A DNA stretch of 64,000 bases from contig CAZBSI010000003.1 in the NCBI GenBank assembly GCA_964494345.1, positions 186,001 to 250,000 of the forward strand, written 5' to 3'. A program made the translations under genes and the position numbers. The notes under the pieces were generated by a model. The model was given only the letters and a program-made list of their open reading frames with translations. It was not told the origin of the DNA and made no database searches. This DNA comes from DTKD01 sp964494345. Lineage in GTDB: Bacteria; Armatimonadota; UBA5829. Below are positions 54,586-62,669 of the stretch, one piece after another; position 1 is the first letter of the stretch; every line of letters begins with the position of its first letter.

Positions 54586-56122
54586 GAGCCTCACTGATAA
54601 TTATAACGTGCTCAGACGATTCCGTCACCTGATTCTCCCCGCAGCAAGTGGAATTATCCTGGCGCTGGCTATGCCGGAGCCGGGGTGGAGCGTGCTGGCG
54701 TGGGTGGGATTGGCGCCGCTGATGGTCGCGCTGCGTGATGTTGGCGCAAAGAGGGCGGCGGTGTGCGGGTTGGTGTCGGGGCTGGTTTATTATGGCATCA
54801 TCCTGCGATGGATCGCTTTATTTGGTTTTCTGCCGTGGGTGCTGCTAAGCATACAGCAAGCGCTGTTTTTTGCCGCGTTTGCAGCTATATTTGTTAGAGT
54901 GTCTCCGAATCGGATAGGGAGACTCGGTTATGTGGCTGTGCCATCGGCGTGGACTGCACTGCAGTATGTGAGAACGCTGGGGCCTTACGCGTTTATTTGG
55001 GGCAACCTCGCTCACACTCAGGCCAATAGCTTATATGTGGCGCAGATAGCGGCTATTACCGGGCCTTGGGGCATAGATTTTCTGCTGTGTTTTGTTTGTC
55101 TTGCCGTCAGCTATGCCGATTTTCATAAGAGGCGAGCATTAGTACCGTTGGCTGCGGCTATGCTATTGACAGTGGGAGTGCTGACGTTTGGAATTGTCAG
55201 CATGCGAACTCCAGAGCCGGCGGGCGCACATCGAAAGGTGGCGGTACTTCAGGGGAATATGAAAAACGACTTCCATCCAATCCCGAATTATATCCCCAAA
55301 GCCCTGCAGCGATATTGCGAACTAACCCGTTATGCCGCCAATAGCAAGCCTGATGTGATCCTGTGGCCGGAGACTGCGTTGCCGACGGATATTTCAGACT
55401 CGATCATCGCAAAACCTCTCTCCGACCTTGCAATTGAGACAAGCTCTTTTCTTTTGATAGGCGGATACGATCTGCCGGACCCTGTGCGTTCGAACTGCAT
55501 ATATAACAGTCTGCAGGCGATTGCTCCGGATGGCGAGTATGTGGGGGTCTATCGCAAAGTGCATCTGGTTCCTTATGGAGAATTTGTGCCGCTCAGAAAG
55601 CAGATGCCGTTTTTGAGCCGTTATGGAGTTCGGGACAACGATTTGTGCGCTGCTCATCAACATAAGCTTCTGGACACGCCGATCGGCAAAGTCGGGACCA
55701 GCATCTGTTTTGAATCCACATTCTCTCATATTGCACGTAAGGAAGCCCTTGGCGGCGCCGAGATTTTGTGTGTGGTCTCAAATGACGCGTGGTTTCAACG
55801 CACCCCAGCAGCCCAGCAGCATCTTATGATGGCCCGATTGAGGGCTATAGAGAACAGGCGATTTTTGATGAGGGCTGCGGGCACTGGCATTTCGGCTGTT
55901 ATCGACCCGTACGGCAGGGTGCGGCAGCGCCTGGGTCTGTTTGTGCCGGGGATTGTAATAGATGATGTCGTTGCCAGCCGCAGCATAACCGTCTACACCC
56001 GATTCGGCGACTGGTTTGCGTATCTGAGTCTCATTATTGTCGCGATCGGTTTGCTTGCGAAGGCTCCTGCCGCTTCGAAATCCAAGCATAAAAAACATCA
56101 TCGGGAAATCTTACAACGATGA
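54584..56122 (+). CDS. lnt: Apolipoprotein N-acyltransferase
   Basis: A 512-residue inner-membrane enzyme adding the third acyl chain to lipoproteins. About six to seven hydrophobic segments (15-205) precede the periplasmic nitrilase-like domain (about 215-480). The catalytic triad is visible: E263 in WPETALP, K325 in YRKVHLVPYGEF and C375 in GTSICFEST. A last membrane helix lies at about 488-505. Its presence shows a diderm envelope. I use ATG 54584; the longer frame (54464) reads back through the divergent lipoprotein gene. Spacing with that gene leaves almost no promoter region between the two starts. Confidence 0.93.
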   Translation: MSLTDNYNVLRRFRHLILPAASGIILALAMPEPGWSVLAWVGLAPLMVALRDVGAKRAAVCGLVSGLVYYGIILRWIALFGFLPWVLLSIQQALFFAAFAAIFVRVSPNRIGRLGYVAVPSAWTALQYVRTLGPYAFIWGNLAHTQANSLYVAQIAAITGPWGIDFLLCFVCLAVSYADFHKRRALVPLAAAMLLTVGVLTFGIVSMRTPEPAGAHRKVAVLQGNMKNDFHPIPNYIPKALQRYCELTRYAANSKPDVILWPETALPTDISDSIIAKPLSDLAIETSSFLLIGGYDLPDPVRSNCIYNSLQAIAPDGEYVGVYRKVHLVPYGEFVPLRKQMPFLSRYGVRDNDLCAAHQHKLLDTPIGKVGTSICFESTFSHIARKEALGGAEILCVVSNDAWFQRTPAAQQHLMMARLRAIENRRFLMRAAGTGISAVIDPYGRVRQRLGLFVPGIVIDDVVASRSITVYTRFGDWFAYLSLIIVAIGLLAKAPAASKSKHKKHHREILQR

Positions 56123-56243
56123 CTTGATGGGATTGCCCGCGGATGTATTGTCGAATGCGGCGATCGGTTTTGCCACTTATGACCAGTGCGCAAAAGACGC
56201 AGATCATCGACAAAAGAATCAATATCCCCATTAAGACAAGCAT
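56034..56243 (-). CDS. Possible small membrane protein overlapping the lnt end
   Basis: A frame of about 69 residues with one hydrophobic helix (about 3-23) and a basic tail. A GAGG lies before the GTG/ATG start pair. The last 89 bp overlap the 3' end of lnt on the opposite strand, which weakens the call. Function unknown. Confidence 0.35.
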   Translation of the reverse strand: MLVLMGILILLSMICVFCALVISGKTDRRIRQYIRGQSHQVIVVRFPDDVFYAWISKRQEPSQANRSRQ

Positions 56244-56246
56244 CAC

Positions 56247-56550
56247 AACGACCTCGCCACACGATGTCTTATAGTGTCATTCCCGTCGGGCGAATCGGCG
56301 AAACCGCGACCAGTGTTATGGTTCGATTGAGTGTAAATTATATCCAGGCGGGTAAGTATACAGCCACCGGAGATTTGATGTTGTTGTAAAGAAGGTGTTT
56401 GGGCGGTGTGTTGGTGAAATATACTTTATATGTACGTGTGGGTGCGTTACACCTTTTGGGGGTTTGACGCGTTATTAGAATAGGCGGGATGCCACTTTTG
56501 GGATGCAGGTTGCGAGCCGATTAGGCAGGTGGTGTATTCGGCTGCGAGCC
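56247..56550. other. Gap before murA, no gene seen
   Basis: No coding frame with family resemblance. An ATTC-type stem near 56279 loosely recalls R1 but is too degenerate to call. The murA promoter lies at its right-hand end. Confidence 0.4.
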
Positions 56551-56580
56551 TTGACACCCGCTGAACTCATCAGTTATACT
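56551..56580 (+). promoter_or_regulatory. Promoter of murA-mreB
   Basis: TTGACA (56551-56556) and TATACT (56575-56580) are spaced by 18 bp, a near-consensus sigma-70 promoter. The leader to the murA start is about 60 nt. Confidence 0.8.
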
Positions 56581-56649
56581 TGACCAGACACTATTTGTGC
56601 TTGTCGGCAAGCTGACTGAGAGTAGAAATCCGACAGGAGGTCTAGGCAT

Positions 56650-57933
56650 TTGGGCAAGCTCTCATTAACCGGCGGCGCACGATTGCTTGGGACGGTAGGT
56701 TCCAGCGGCAGCAAGAACAGCACTCTCGCTATAATGGCGGGGGCGTTGCTCGGCAAAGGTGAGACGATCCTGCATAATGTCCCGGAGATCGGGGATGTCC
56801 GCACTATGATGGACATGCTCTGCGCTTTGGGGGTTGGTTGTGATGAGATCTCACGCGGCGTGGTGCGCATTGATGCGACCGATATAGAATCCACGGAGGC
56901 CCCTTACGAACTCGTAAAGAAGATGCGGGCCTCTTTTTGTGTACTCGGTCCAATGCTGGCACGACGTGGCTATGCGAAAGTTGCTATGCCGGGCGGCTGC
57001 GATATCGGCGCCAGACCGATTGATTTGCATGTTAAGGGTATCCAGGCTCTTGGAGCTGTGGTCAATATTGAGCACGGCTTTGTGGAGGCCGAAGGTGACG
57101 AACTGCGCGGGACTCAGATTTATTTCAATCTCCCCAGCGCGGGGGCTACTCAGCATATAATGGCCACGGCCTGCCTTGCGCAGGGCGTGACTACAATACA
57201 TAACGCGGCGATGGAGCCGGAAGTGGTGGAGCTGTCGTGTCTGTTGACGAAGATGGGCGCGAAAATCCACGGCGCCGGTACCCCGGTTGTGCGTGTAGAA
57301 GGCGTTAAGGAACTGCATGGCACGGAGTTTGAGATCGTGCCGGATAGAATGGAAGCAGGAACTTTTGCCGTGGCAGCGACGATTACCCTGGGTGATGTTA
57401 CAATAGAGAATATTCGGCCGGATCATATCGAACCTTTTGTCCTGAAACTGCGTGAAGTAGGCGCGGTTGTGGATATGTATGATAATGCGATGCGAGTGAG
57501 ATGTAACGCCAGGCCGATGGCGACGGATATTACGACGATGCCGCATCCGGGTTTTCCGACCGACCTGCAGCAGCCGTTTGCTTCGATGCTTTCTATAGCC
57601 GAAGGGGTGTCGATGGTCACGGAGAACGTATATGAGCGGCGGTTTAAGTATGTCAACGAGATAGCCAGGATGGGCGCAGACATCAAGCAGGACGGACGCA
57701 CCGCGGTGATTACTGGCGTGCCGAAGCTGCTGGGGGCTCCGGTGACTGCTCCGGATTTGCGAGGCGGCGCGGCGTTATTGTGTGCTGGTCTTGTGGCGGA
57801 GGGCCGAACGGTTATCAGCGGCACTGAGCATATGGAGCGGGGTTACGAAAACCTGGCGGATAAACTGAATCATTTGGGCGCGAAGATTGAATCAAGTCCT
57901 AACGATATAGAGAGGGAATCAATCCTTGTTTAA
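56650..57933 (+). CDS. murA: UDP-N-acetylglucosamine 1-carboxyvinyltransferase
   Basis: A 427-residue enzyme for the first committed step of peptidoglycan synthesis (PEP plus UDP-GlcNAc). The N-terminal SGSKNS loop gives K22 and N23. The active-site cysteine C117 is in PGGCDIGARPIDLH, so it should be sensitive to fosfomycin in the usual way. Length fits the family. TTG start at 56650 with GGAGG 8 nt upstream. Its stop overlaps the mreB start by 8 bp, coupling wall precursor synthesis and cell-shape control. Confidence 0.97.
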   Translation: MGKLSLTGGARLLGTVGSSGSKNSTLAIMAGALLGKGETILHNVPEIGDVRTMMDMLCALGVGCDEISRGVVRIDATDIESTEAPYELVKKMRASFCVLGPMLARRGYAKVAMPGGCDIGARPIDLHVKGIQALGAVVNIEHGFVEAEGDELRGTQIYFNLPSAGATQHIMATACLAQGVTTIHNAAMEPEVVELSCLLTKMGAKIHGAGTPVVRVEGVKELHGTEFEIVPDRMEAGTFAVAATITLGDVTIENIRPDHIEPFVLKLREVGAVVDMYDNAMRVRCNARPMATDITTMPHPGFPTDLQQPFASMLSIAEGVSMVTENVYERRFKYVNEIARMGADIKQDGRTAVITGVPKLLGAPVTAPDLRGGAALLCAGLVAEGRTVISGTEHMERGYENLADKLNHLGAKIESSPNDIERESILV

Positions 57934-58948
57934 CCTGGTGCCTGAGCTGGGCATCGACCTGGGCACAGCGAACATATTAGTATACCTTAAGGGCAAGGGC
58001 ATCGTGCTGCGTGAGCCGTCGGTGGTGGCAGTAAACACGACGACCAAGCGATTTGTCGCCGTGGGCGAGGACGCGCGCTTGATGCTGGGCCGTACGCCTG
58101 GTAATATCGTCGCTATCCGGCCGATGTGTGAAGGCGTTATCGCCGATTACAGCACTACGCAAAAGATGCTGGAGTATCTTATCGCGAAGGTGTGCGGCAA
58201 GAGGCGGATGTTGAAGCCGACGATTATCGTGGCGGTTCCCTCGCAGGTGACCCCTGTTGAGAAGCGGGCCGTGGTGCAGGCGGCTAAGAGCGCCGGTGCG
58301 AAACAGGCATACCCCATTGAGGAACCGCTGGCGGCGGCTATTGGAGCGGGGTTGCCGATTGCTACGCCGGGCGGCAATATGATTATAGACTGCGGCGGGG
58401 GGACTACGGACGTCGCGGTTATTTCCCTTAACGGTATTGTAAGCTCGCGATCAATTCGTATGGGCGGCAACAAGATCGACGAGGTGATTCAGCGTCATAT
58501 AAAAACAAAATACAGTCTGATGATCGGAGATCGGACCGCTGAAGAGATCAAGATGAAGATCGGCAGCGCTTATCCGCTGGAGCAGGAGCTGGCTCTGGAG
58601 GTGAGGGGCCGTGACCTGATTGCGGGGTTGCCTAAGACCATTGAGGTGACATCAAGCGAAGTGCGCGAGGCCATAATGGAGCCGATTATGGCAATAGTTG
58701 ATCGAGTGAAGTCGGTGCTGGAGCAGACCCCGCCGGAGCTTAGTTCGGATATTATCGAGCGTGGAATAATGCTGACCGGCGGCGTGTCGCTGATACGCGG
58801 GTTCGATAAGCTGTTGTCGAAGCAGACGAGGATTCCGGTGCACGTGGCTGAGGACCCGTTGAGCTGCGTGGCTCTGGGCTGCGGGCGTGCGCTTGATCAG
58901 TTGGACGTGATCCGCGATCAGTTCATAGAAACCGGCTTCGAAGCCTGA
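57926..58948 (+). CDS. mreB: Rod shape-determining protein MreB/Mbl
   Basis: A 340-residue bacterial actin. The nucleotide-binding phosphate 1 motif is ELGIDLGTANILVYLKGKG, phosphate 2 is MIIDCGGGTTDVAVISL and the adenosine motif is IMLTGGVSLIRGF. It polymerises under the inner membrane to guide lateral wall synthesis. TTG start overlapping murA. mreC and mreD are not adjacent, so this may be an Mbl-like second copy. Confidence 0.96.
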   Translation: MFNLVPELGIDLGTANILVYLKGKGIVLREPSVVAVNTTTKRFVAVGEDARLMLGRTPGNIVAIRPMCEGVIADYSTTQKMLEYLIAKVCGKRRMLKPTIIVAVPSQVTPVEKRAVVQAAKSAGAKQAYPIEEPLAAAIGAGLPIATPGGNMIIDCGGGTTDVAVISLNGIVSSRSIRMGGNKIDEVIQRHIKTKYSLMIGDRTAEEIKMKIGSAYPLEQELALEVRGRDLIAGLPKTIEVTSSEVREAIMEPIMAIVDRVKSVLEQTPPELSSDIIERGIMLTGGVSLIRGFDKLLSKQTRIPVHVAEDPLSCVALGCGRALDQLDVIRDQFIETGFEA

Positions 58949-58990
58949 TTTACCGCTGTAAATACGTATTCTCCCGGCGAGGAGGCTGAA

Positions 58991-59467
58991 ATGCGAATCC
59001 CCACTTTTTGCGTGCTGCTGTGCGCCTGCCTTGTGACGTGTGTTTCTTCTGATTCATTCAAAGATGTGCCTGAGGATCACTGGGCGGCGGAGTCGGTAGA
59101 GGTTCTGAAGGCCAATGGAGTGCTGCAGGGGTATCCGGACGGCACGTTTCGGGGAGATGCGGCGGTCACGAGGTATGAGCTTGCGGTGGCCCTGGCCAGC
59201 ATGATTGACTATATGGAGCACAGCCTGAAGCCGGAAGTCGAGTCGCAGAAGGGCCGGGCATCCACTCAACCCGCCAAACCGTCAGATAAAGAGAAGCCTA
59301 AGGATGCGCCCGCACAGGCTTTGAAGGACGGCGGATTTATTGCGGCGGATTCCGTGCTTCTTAAAGACCCCGATAAGACGATTTCTGCTTCTGAGCTATC
59401 CGAGGCGCTCGCGTCTGTGGCGAAGAAGTTGATTGAGAATCATATTCCCCCGCCAACCAACGATTGA
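58991..59467 (+). CDS. Secreted single-SLH-domain protein
   Basis: A 158-residue protein with a signal peptide (about residues 1-18) and one S-layer homology domain (about 22-75: FKDVPEDHWAAESVEVLKANGVLQGYPDGTF, split here as FKDVPEDHWA and GVLQGYPDGTF). A lysine- and proline-rich linker (about 85-115) and a short helical C-terminal part follow. SLH domains bind pyruvylated cell-wall polymer; in diderms such as Negativicutes they tether the outer membrane to peptidoglycan. It lies 42 bp after mreB and is probably in the same operon, which supports an envelope role. Confidence 0.85.
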   Translation: MRIPTFCVLLCACLVTCVSSDSFKDVPEDHWAAESVEVLKANGVLQGYPDGTFRGDAAVTRYELAVALASMIDYMEHSLKPEVESQKGRASTQPAKPSDKEKPKDAPAQALKDGGFIAADSVLLKDPDKTISASELSEALASVAKKLIENHIPPPTND

Positions 59468-59517
59468 GCCTCACTTGTTAAAAACCCACTCTAACGCATA
59501 AACCTCGAGATCATCTA

Positions 59518-59546
59518 TTGACAAGCGAATACTATGCCTGCATAAT
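59518..59546 (+). promoter_or_regulatory. Promoter of the FGE-like gene
   Basis: TTGACA (59518-59523) and CATAAT (59541-59546) have a 17-bp spacer, near-consensus. The leader to the start codon at 59628 is about 75 nt. Confidence 0.75.
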
Positions 59547-59627
59547 ACAATAATGGAAATCATGGCCTATTTCGTGACGTACAAATGAGTTATTAAAGCT
59601 CGTATCGACTTCGGAGGGAAGATTGCT

Positions 59628-60488
59628 GTGAAATATATATTAATTATCCTTTTGATAATAGGCTTTGCTGTTCAAATCGGCGTTGCTCAGGCCCAAGAAA
59701 ATCCTTGCGAGATGGTCTATATCCCCGCTGGGTCTTTTCTTATGGGCAACAACGGCTCTGAGAGTTATAGCAATCCAAATGAACTTCCTCAGCACGTGGT
59801 ATATCTCACAGATTATTATATAGGCAAGTATGAAGTAACGCGCGGGGAGTACCGGCAGTTTATGGAAGCGGACGGCTACTCTAACCCTGATTATTGGTCA
59901 AATGAAGGCTGGCAGTGGAAGGAGAGCAACAAGCGCTCCGAGCCAGACTGCTGGGCGGCCACTCAGACTTGGGTCTCAGGCTACACTTGCACTCAAACCG
60001 ATAACCATCCTGTGGTTGGAGTGACGTACTACGAAGCTGAAGCTTTCTGCAACTGGGTAGGCGGGAGGTTGCCTACTGAGGCAGAGTGGGAAAAGGCTGC
60101 GAGATGGACAGGTAGTTCTCCTAATGTATACCCTTGGGGCAATGTATGGGATGTCGAAAAGTGCAACAACAAAGAAGATACAAACCCAGCCGGCGGCGGT
60201 TACCAAAGGTATCAGACAGCGCCTGTCGGTAGCTACCCTGACGGAGCAAGCCCTTATGGCTGTCATGATATGGCAGGCAATGTATGGGAGTGGTGCAAAG
60301 ATTGGTATAGCGATAGCTACTATTCTGTAAGCCCATCAAGCGACCCTCAAGGGCCTACAAACGGCGCCCTTCGCGTCGGGCGAGGTGGTAGTTGGTCCAC
60401 CTTTGACAACGACACCCGGTGCTCCCGCCGCCTCGGCTACTTCGTAGATAGGGGCGGCACCGTCTTTGGGTTCCGTCTGGCCTATTAG
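59628..60488 (+). CDS. Secreted formylglycine-generating-enzyme-like (SUMF1/FGE fold) protein
   Basis: A 286-residue protein with a signal peptide (about residues 1-23) and a full FGE-sulfatase/SUMF1 domain: MVYIPAGSFLMG start, EVTRGEYRQFM, HPVVGVTYYEAEAFCNW, GGRLPTEAEWEKAAR, MAGNVWEWCKDW and FGFRLAY end. The copper-binding cysteine pair of true FGE is not apparent, so it is more likely a non-catalytic or different member of this widespread secreted fold. No sulfatase is nearby. It has its own promoter. Confidence 0.9.
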   Translation: MKYILIILLIIGFAVQIGVAQAQENPCEMVYIPAGSFLMGNNGSESYSNPNELPQHVVYLTDYYIGKYEVTRGEYRQFMEADGYSNPDYWSNEGWQWKESNKRSEPDCWAATQTWVSGYTCTQTDNHPVVGVTYYEAEAFCNWVGGRLPTEAEWEKAARWTGSSPNVYPWGNVWDVEKCNNKEDTNPAGGGYQRYQTAPVGSYPDGASPYGCHDMAGNVWEWCKDWYSDSYYSVSPSSDPQGPTNGALRVGRGGSWSTFDNDTRCSRRLGYFVDRGGTVFGFRLAY

Positions 60489-60542
60489 GTTCGTGCTTTT
60501 CTTTTTTGCCCTACCAAAAGAGAAGAGGCAGTATACATATCG

Positions 60543-60684
60543 GAAAAGCAGACTTCTCACTACGTTCGAAGTGACGTTGCGCCAAAGCCGATTGCTCATT
60601 TCGTTCGAAGTGACGTTGATGTCAGGCTATGCTCAGAATCATTGGCATGTCATTCTGAGCATCGCGAGGAATCTGCTTTTTCCC
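60543..60684 (+). repeat. R1 copies e, e' and inverted copy f
   Basis: Copy e (60543-60575; arms ACTTC/GAAGT), a degenerate copy e' (60582-60616) and an inverted copy f (60648-60684; arms ATTCT/GGAAT with G-T pairing) lie between the convergent FGE-like and RNase H genes. Copies e and f are inverted, so the whole island can fold into a long hairpin. Confidence 0.75.
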
Positions 60685-60697
60685 TTCCCTGGTCTCT

Positions 60698-61141
60698 TTA
60701 TTCTCCATCCGACGCAATTGAGGAATTGCGTGCGTTTTGACGGTGCTTCTTGACTGCTTTATTTGCAAGCTCGTCTGCACGTTTGTTGTATTCCCTGACC
60801 ACGTGGGTGATCGTAGCTTTCTCAAAAGAGCGCAAAAGAGCCACTAATTGCTCGAAAAGCGGCTGCAGATTCGGAGATTTGACCTTATAGACGCCGGTCA
60901 GTTGGCGAACAAGCAGTTCGCTATCTGCGCAGATGTCGACGTGAGTCGCGCCGAGGTCGTGGGCTGCGGCAAGGCCGTGGATCAGTGCGGTGTATTCGGC
61001 AACGTTATTTGTGGTTTTACCGATATATTCAGCTATCTCTCGGACGATTTCCCCGTCGGGACTGGAGATAACCACCCCCACCCCTGCGTCCCCCGGGTTT
61101 CCTTTGGAGGCTCCGTCGGAGTATATTGTCAACCTCTTCAT
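60698..61141 (-). CDS. rnhA: Ribonuclease HI family protein
   Basis: A 147-residue RNase HI-like nuclease that cuts RNA in RNA:DNA hybrids. The DEDD-type catalytic residues are visible: D in YSDGASKGNPG, E in NNVAEYTAL, D in ICADSELLV and D near the C-terminal KRADELAN. It is of the short, minimal prokaryotic type. The start at 61141 overlaps the zinc-ribbon gene stop by 4 bp (ATGA). The last 20 codons approach the repeat island and look like an extension. Confidence 0.92.
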   Translation of the reverse strand: MKRLTIYSDGASKGNPGDAGVGVVISSPDGEIVREIAEYIGKTTNNVAEYTALIHGLAAAHDLGATHVDICADSELLVRQLTGVYKVKSPNLQPLFEQLVALLRSFEKATITHVVREYNKRADELANKAVKKHRQNARNSSIASDGE

Positions 61142-61857
61142 TCGTCTTCCATTTCCAGCACAAGTATGCGGCCGCAGTTTTCGCAATATTCGATGTTTTT
61201 GTCATCGTAGACGTTGTGAAGGGTGAACGAAGTCACTGCGACCTTGCAGCCCTCACACCGGTGATCGACGATTCTGGCCACAGCGGTGTTGCCGGTCTTT
61301 TTGCGAATTGCCTCATAACGAGACAGCGCCTGTCTATCAGTTATGGCAGCGACCATCGACTCGCGAACAGGAGTCAAATCCGCAAGTTCGGCTTCGAGGC
61401 GTTTGCGTTCTACGGCCTCTTTTGCCAGGCCATCTTTGACCTGTTTTTCAACCTGCCCGACGAGTTCTGCGGCCGATTTCGAGTCTTGGCGTAGTTTCTC
61501 GACTTTGTCGAAAAGCTCCAGCACAAGTCCATCGAGTTCGTTTTGCTGGTTTTTGAGGTGGTCGATTTCTTTTTCGAGGCTGGTGGATTCTTTGATGCTC
61601 ATAATACCGCCGCTGAATAGTTTCTTTTCGGCAGCGGCTCTTTTGGTGTCTATTGTTTTCAGCTCAAGTTCGTTGTTTTTGAGCTGCATTTCGGTGTCGA
61701 TAAGATTTTGATGGGTGGTTTCTGCGCGTTTTTTTGCTGCTGCAAGCTTCTTTCGGAGATCAAGAGCGTCATTTAGTGCGGCAAGTGCGTTGTTGATGCG
61801 CGTGATCTCCAGATCGATTTTTTGCAAGTCGAACAGCGATTTTAGCTGTTGTCTCAT
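61138..61857 (-). CDS. Coiled-coil protein with C4 zinc ribbon (DUF164/CdsZ type)
   Basis: A 239-residue protein. A long antiparallel coiled coil (about 8-175) is followed by a C-terminal zinc ribbon with two Cys-x2-Cys pairs (CEGCK and CENCG). The ATG at 61857 follows GGAGG; the frame to 61905 is longer but unlike the family. Members are common and often lie next to RNase H, as here, though the function is not settled; a role in transcription or translation quality control has been suggested by the fold only. Confidence 0.9.
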   Translation of the reverse strand: MRQQLKSLFDLQKIDLEITRINNALAALNDALDLRKKLAAAKKRAETTHQNLIDTEMQLKNNELELKTIDTKRAAAEKKLFSGGIMSIKESTSLEKEIDHLKNQQNELDGLVLELFDKVEKLRQDSKSAAELVGQVEKQVKDGLAKEAVERKRLEAELADLTPVRESMVAAITDRQALSRYEAIRKKTGNTAVARIVDHRCEGCKVAVTSFTLHNVYDDKNIEYCENCGRILVLEMEDE

Positions 61858-62015
61858 TGTAACCTCCACGTCGCACACCGATTGTAACAGACCATAATCC
61901 AGCATGCAATGTTTTATGTGAGTTGTCCACGTATAATACCTCGGCTTATCCTGGAATAATTGTGGTATGATGTTAGGTGCACGATCAAACGAGCCGACGG
62001 AGACTGGGGGGACTG

Positions 62016-62669
62016 ATGATCGAGGAGAAAGTAACTTTTAAGACTTCACGGGGACTCAGGCTCTCCGGGGCGCTGCTTGCTCCGGATGAGGATCTTCACG
62101 ACGTAGTTGTGTTCGCCCACGGCACCGGCTCGAATAAATCAAGCCCTCGAAACAGGGGAATCGCCGAGCGGCTATTGGATTCGGGGGTGGCCTCTTTTCT
62201 TTTCGACTTCACCGGACACGGCGAAAGCGACGGCATTGCAGAGCAGTCGACTCAGGATCAGCAGTTCGATGACCTGACGAGCGCGCTGGATTTCATCACA
62301 TCGCAATCTTTCTTTGAGACCAGGTTTGTCGGGATAAACGGATCGAGCACAGGCGGCACTGTGGCGATACACACAGCGGCCGAGGACGAGCGAGTGGTTG
62401 TTATGGTGCTGAGAGTGCCTCGTAATTATGAAATCGCACCATTTGTTCCGATGGTAAAGGCTCCGACGCTCGTTGTGCAGGGCAGCGAGGATAAGATTGT
62501 GCTGCCCGAAGCCATTGAAATCTACGATCGTCTTACATGTCCAAAGGAACTGCACATTGTGCAGGGCGCCGGCCACCTGTTCGACGACACTCCAGCTCAT
62601 CTTCAAGAGATGACCGACGCCACGTGCAGTTGGTTCGAGAAGTGGTTCCACCAGCACGGCGAAGTGTGA
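62016..62669 (+). CDS. Alpha/beta hydrolase
   Basis: A 217-residue serine hydrolase of the alpha/beta fold. The oxyanion start is VFAHGTGS, the nucleophile is the serine of the GSSTGG elbow, the acid is D in GSEDKIV and the histidine is in GAGHLF. It resembles the dienelactone hydrolase/acylpeptide esterase-like group; substrate unknown. No signal peptide. ATG 62016 follows GGGGGG; the frame from 61977 is less likely. It is convergent with galK, with no gap between the stops. Confidence 0.88.
   Translation: MIEEKVTFKTSRGLRLSGALLAPDEDLHDVVVFAHGTGSNKSSPRNRGIAERLLDSGVASFLFDFTGHGESDGIAEQSTQDQQFDDLTSALDFITSQSFFETRFVGINGSSTGGTVAIHTAAEDERVVVMVLRVPRNYEIAPFVPMVKAPTLVVQGSEDKIVLPEAIEIYDRLTCPKELHIVQGAGHLFDDTPAHLQEMTDATCSWFEKWFHQHGEV

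Noticed and set aside
56279..56300. Additional R1 copy upstream of murA
   Set aside because: Only short ATTC/GAAT arms are present; the flanks and core do not match.
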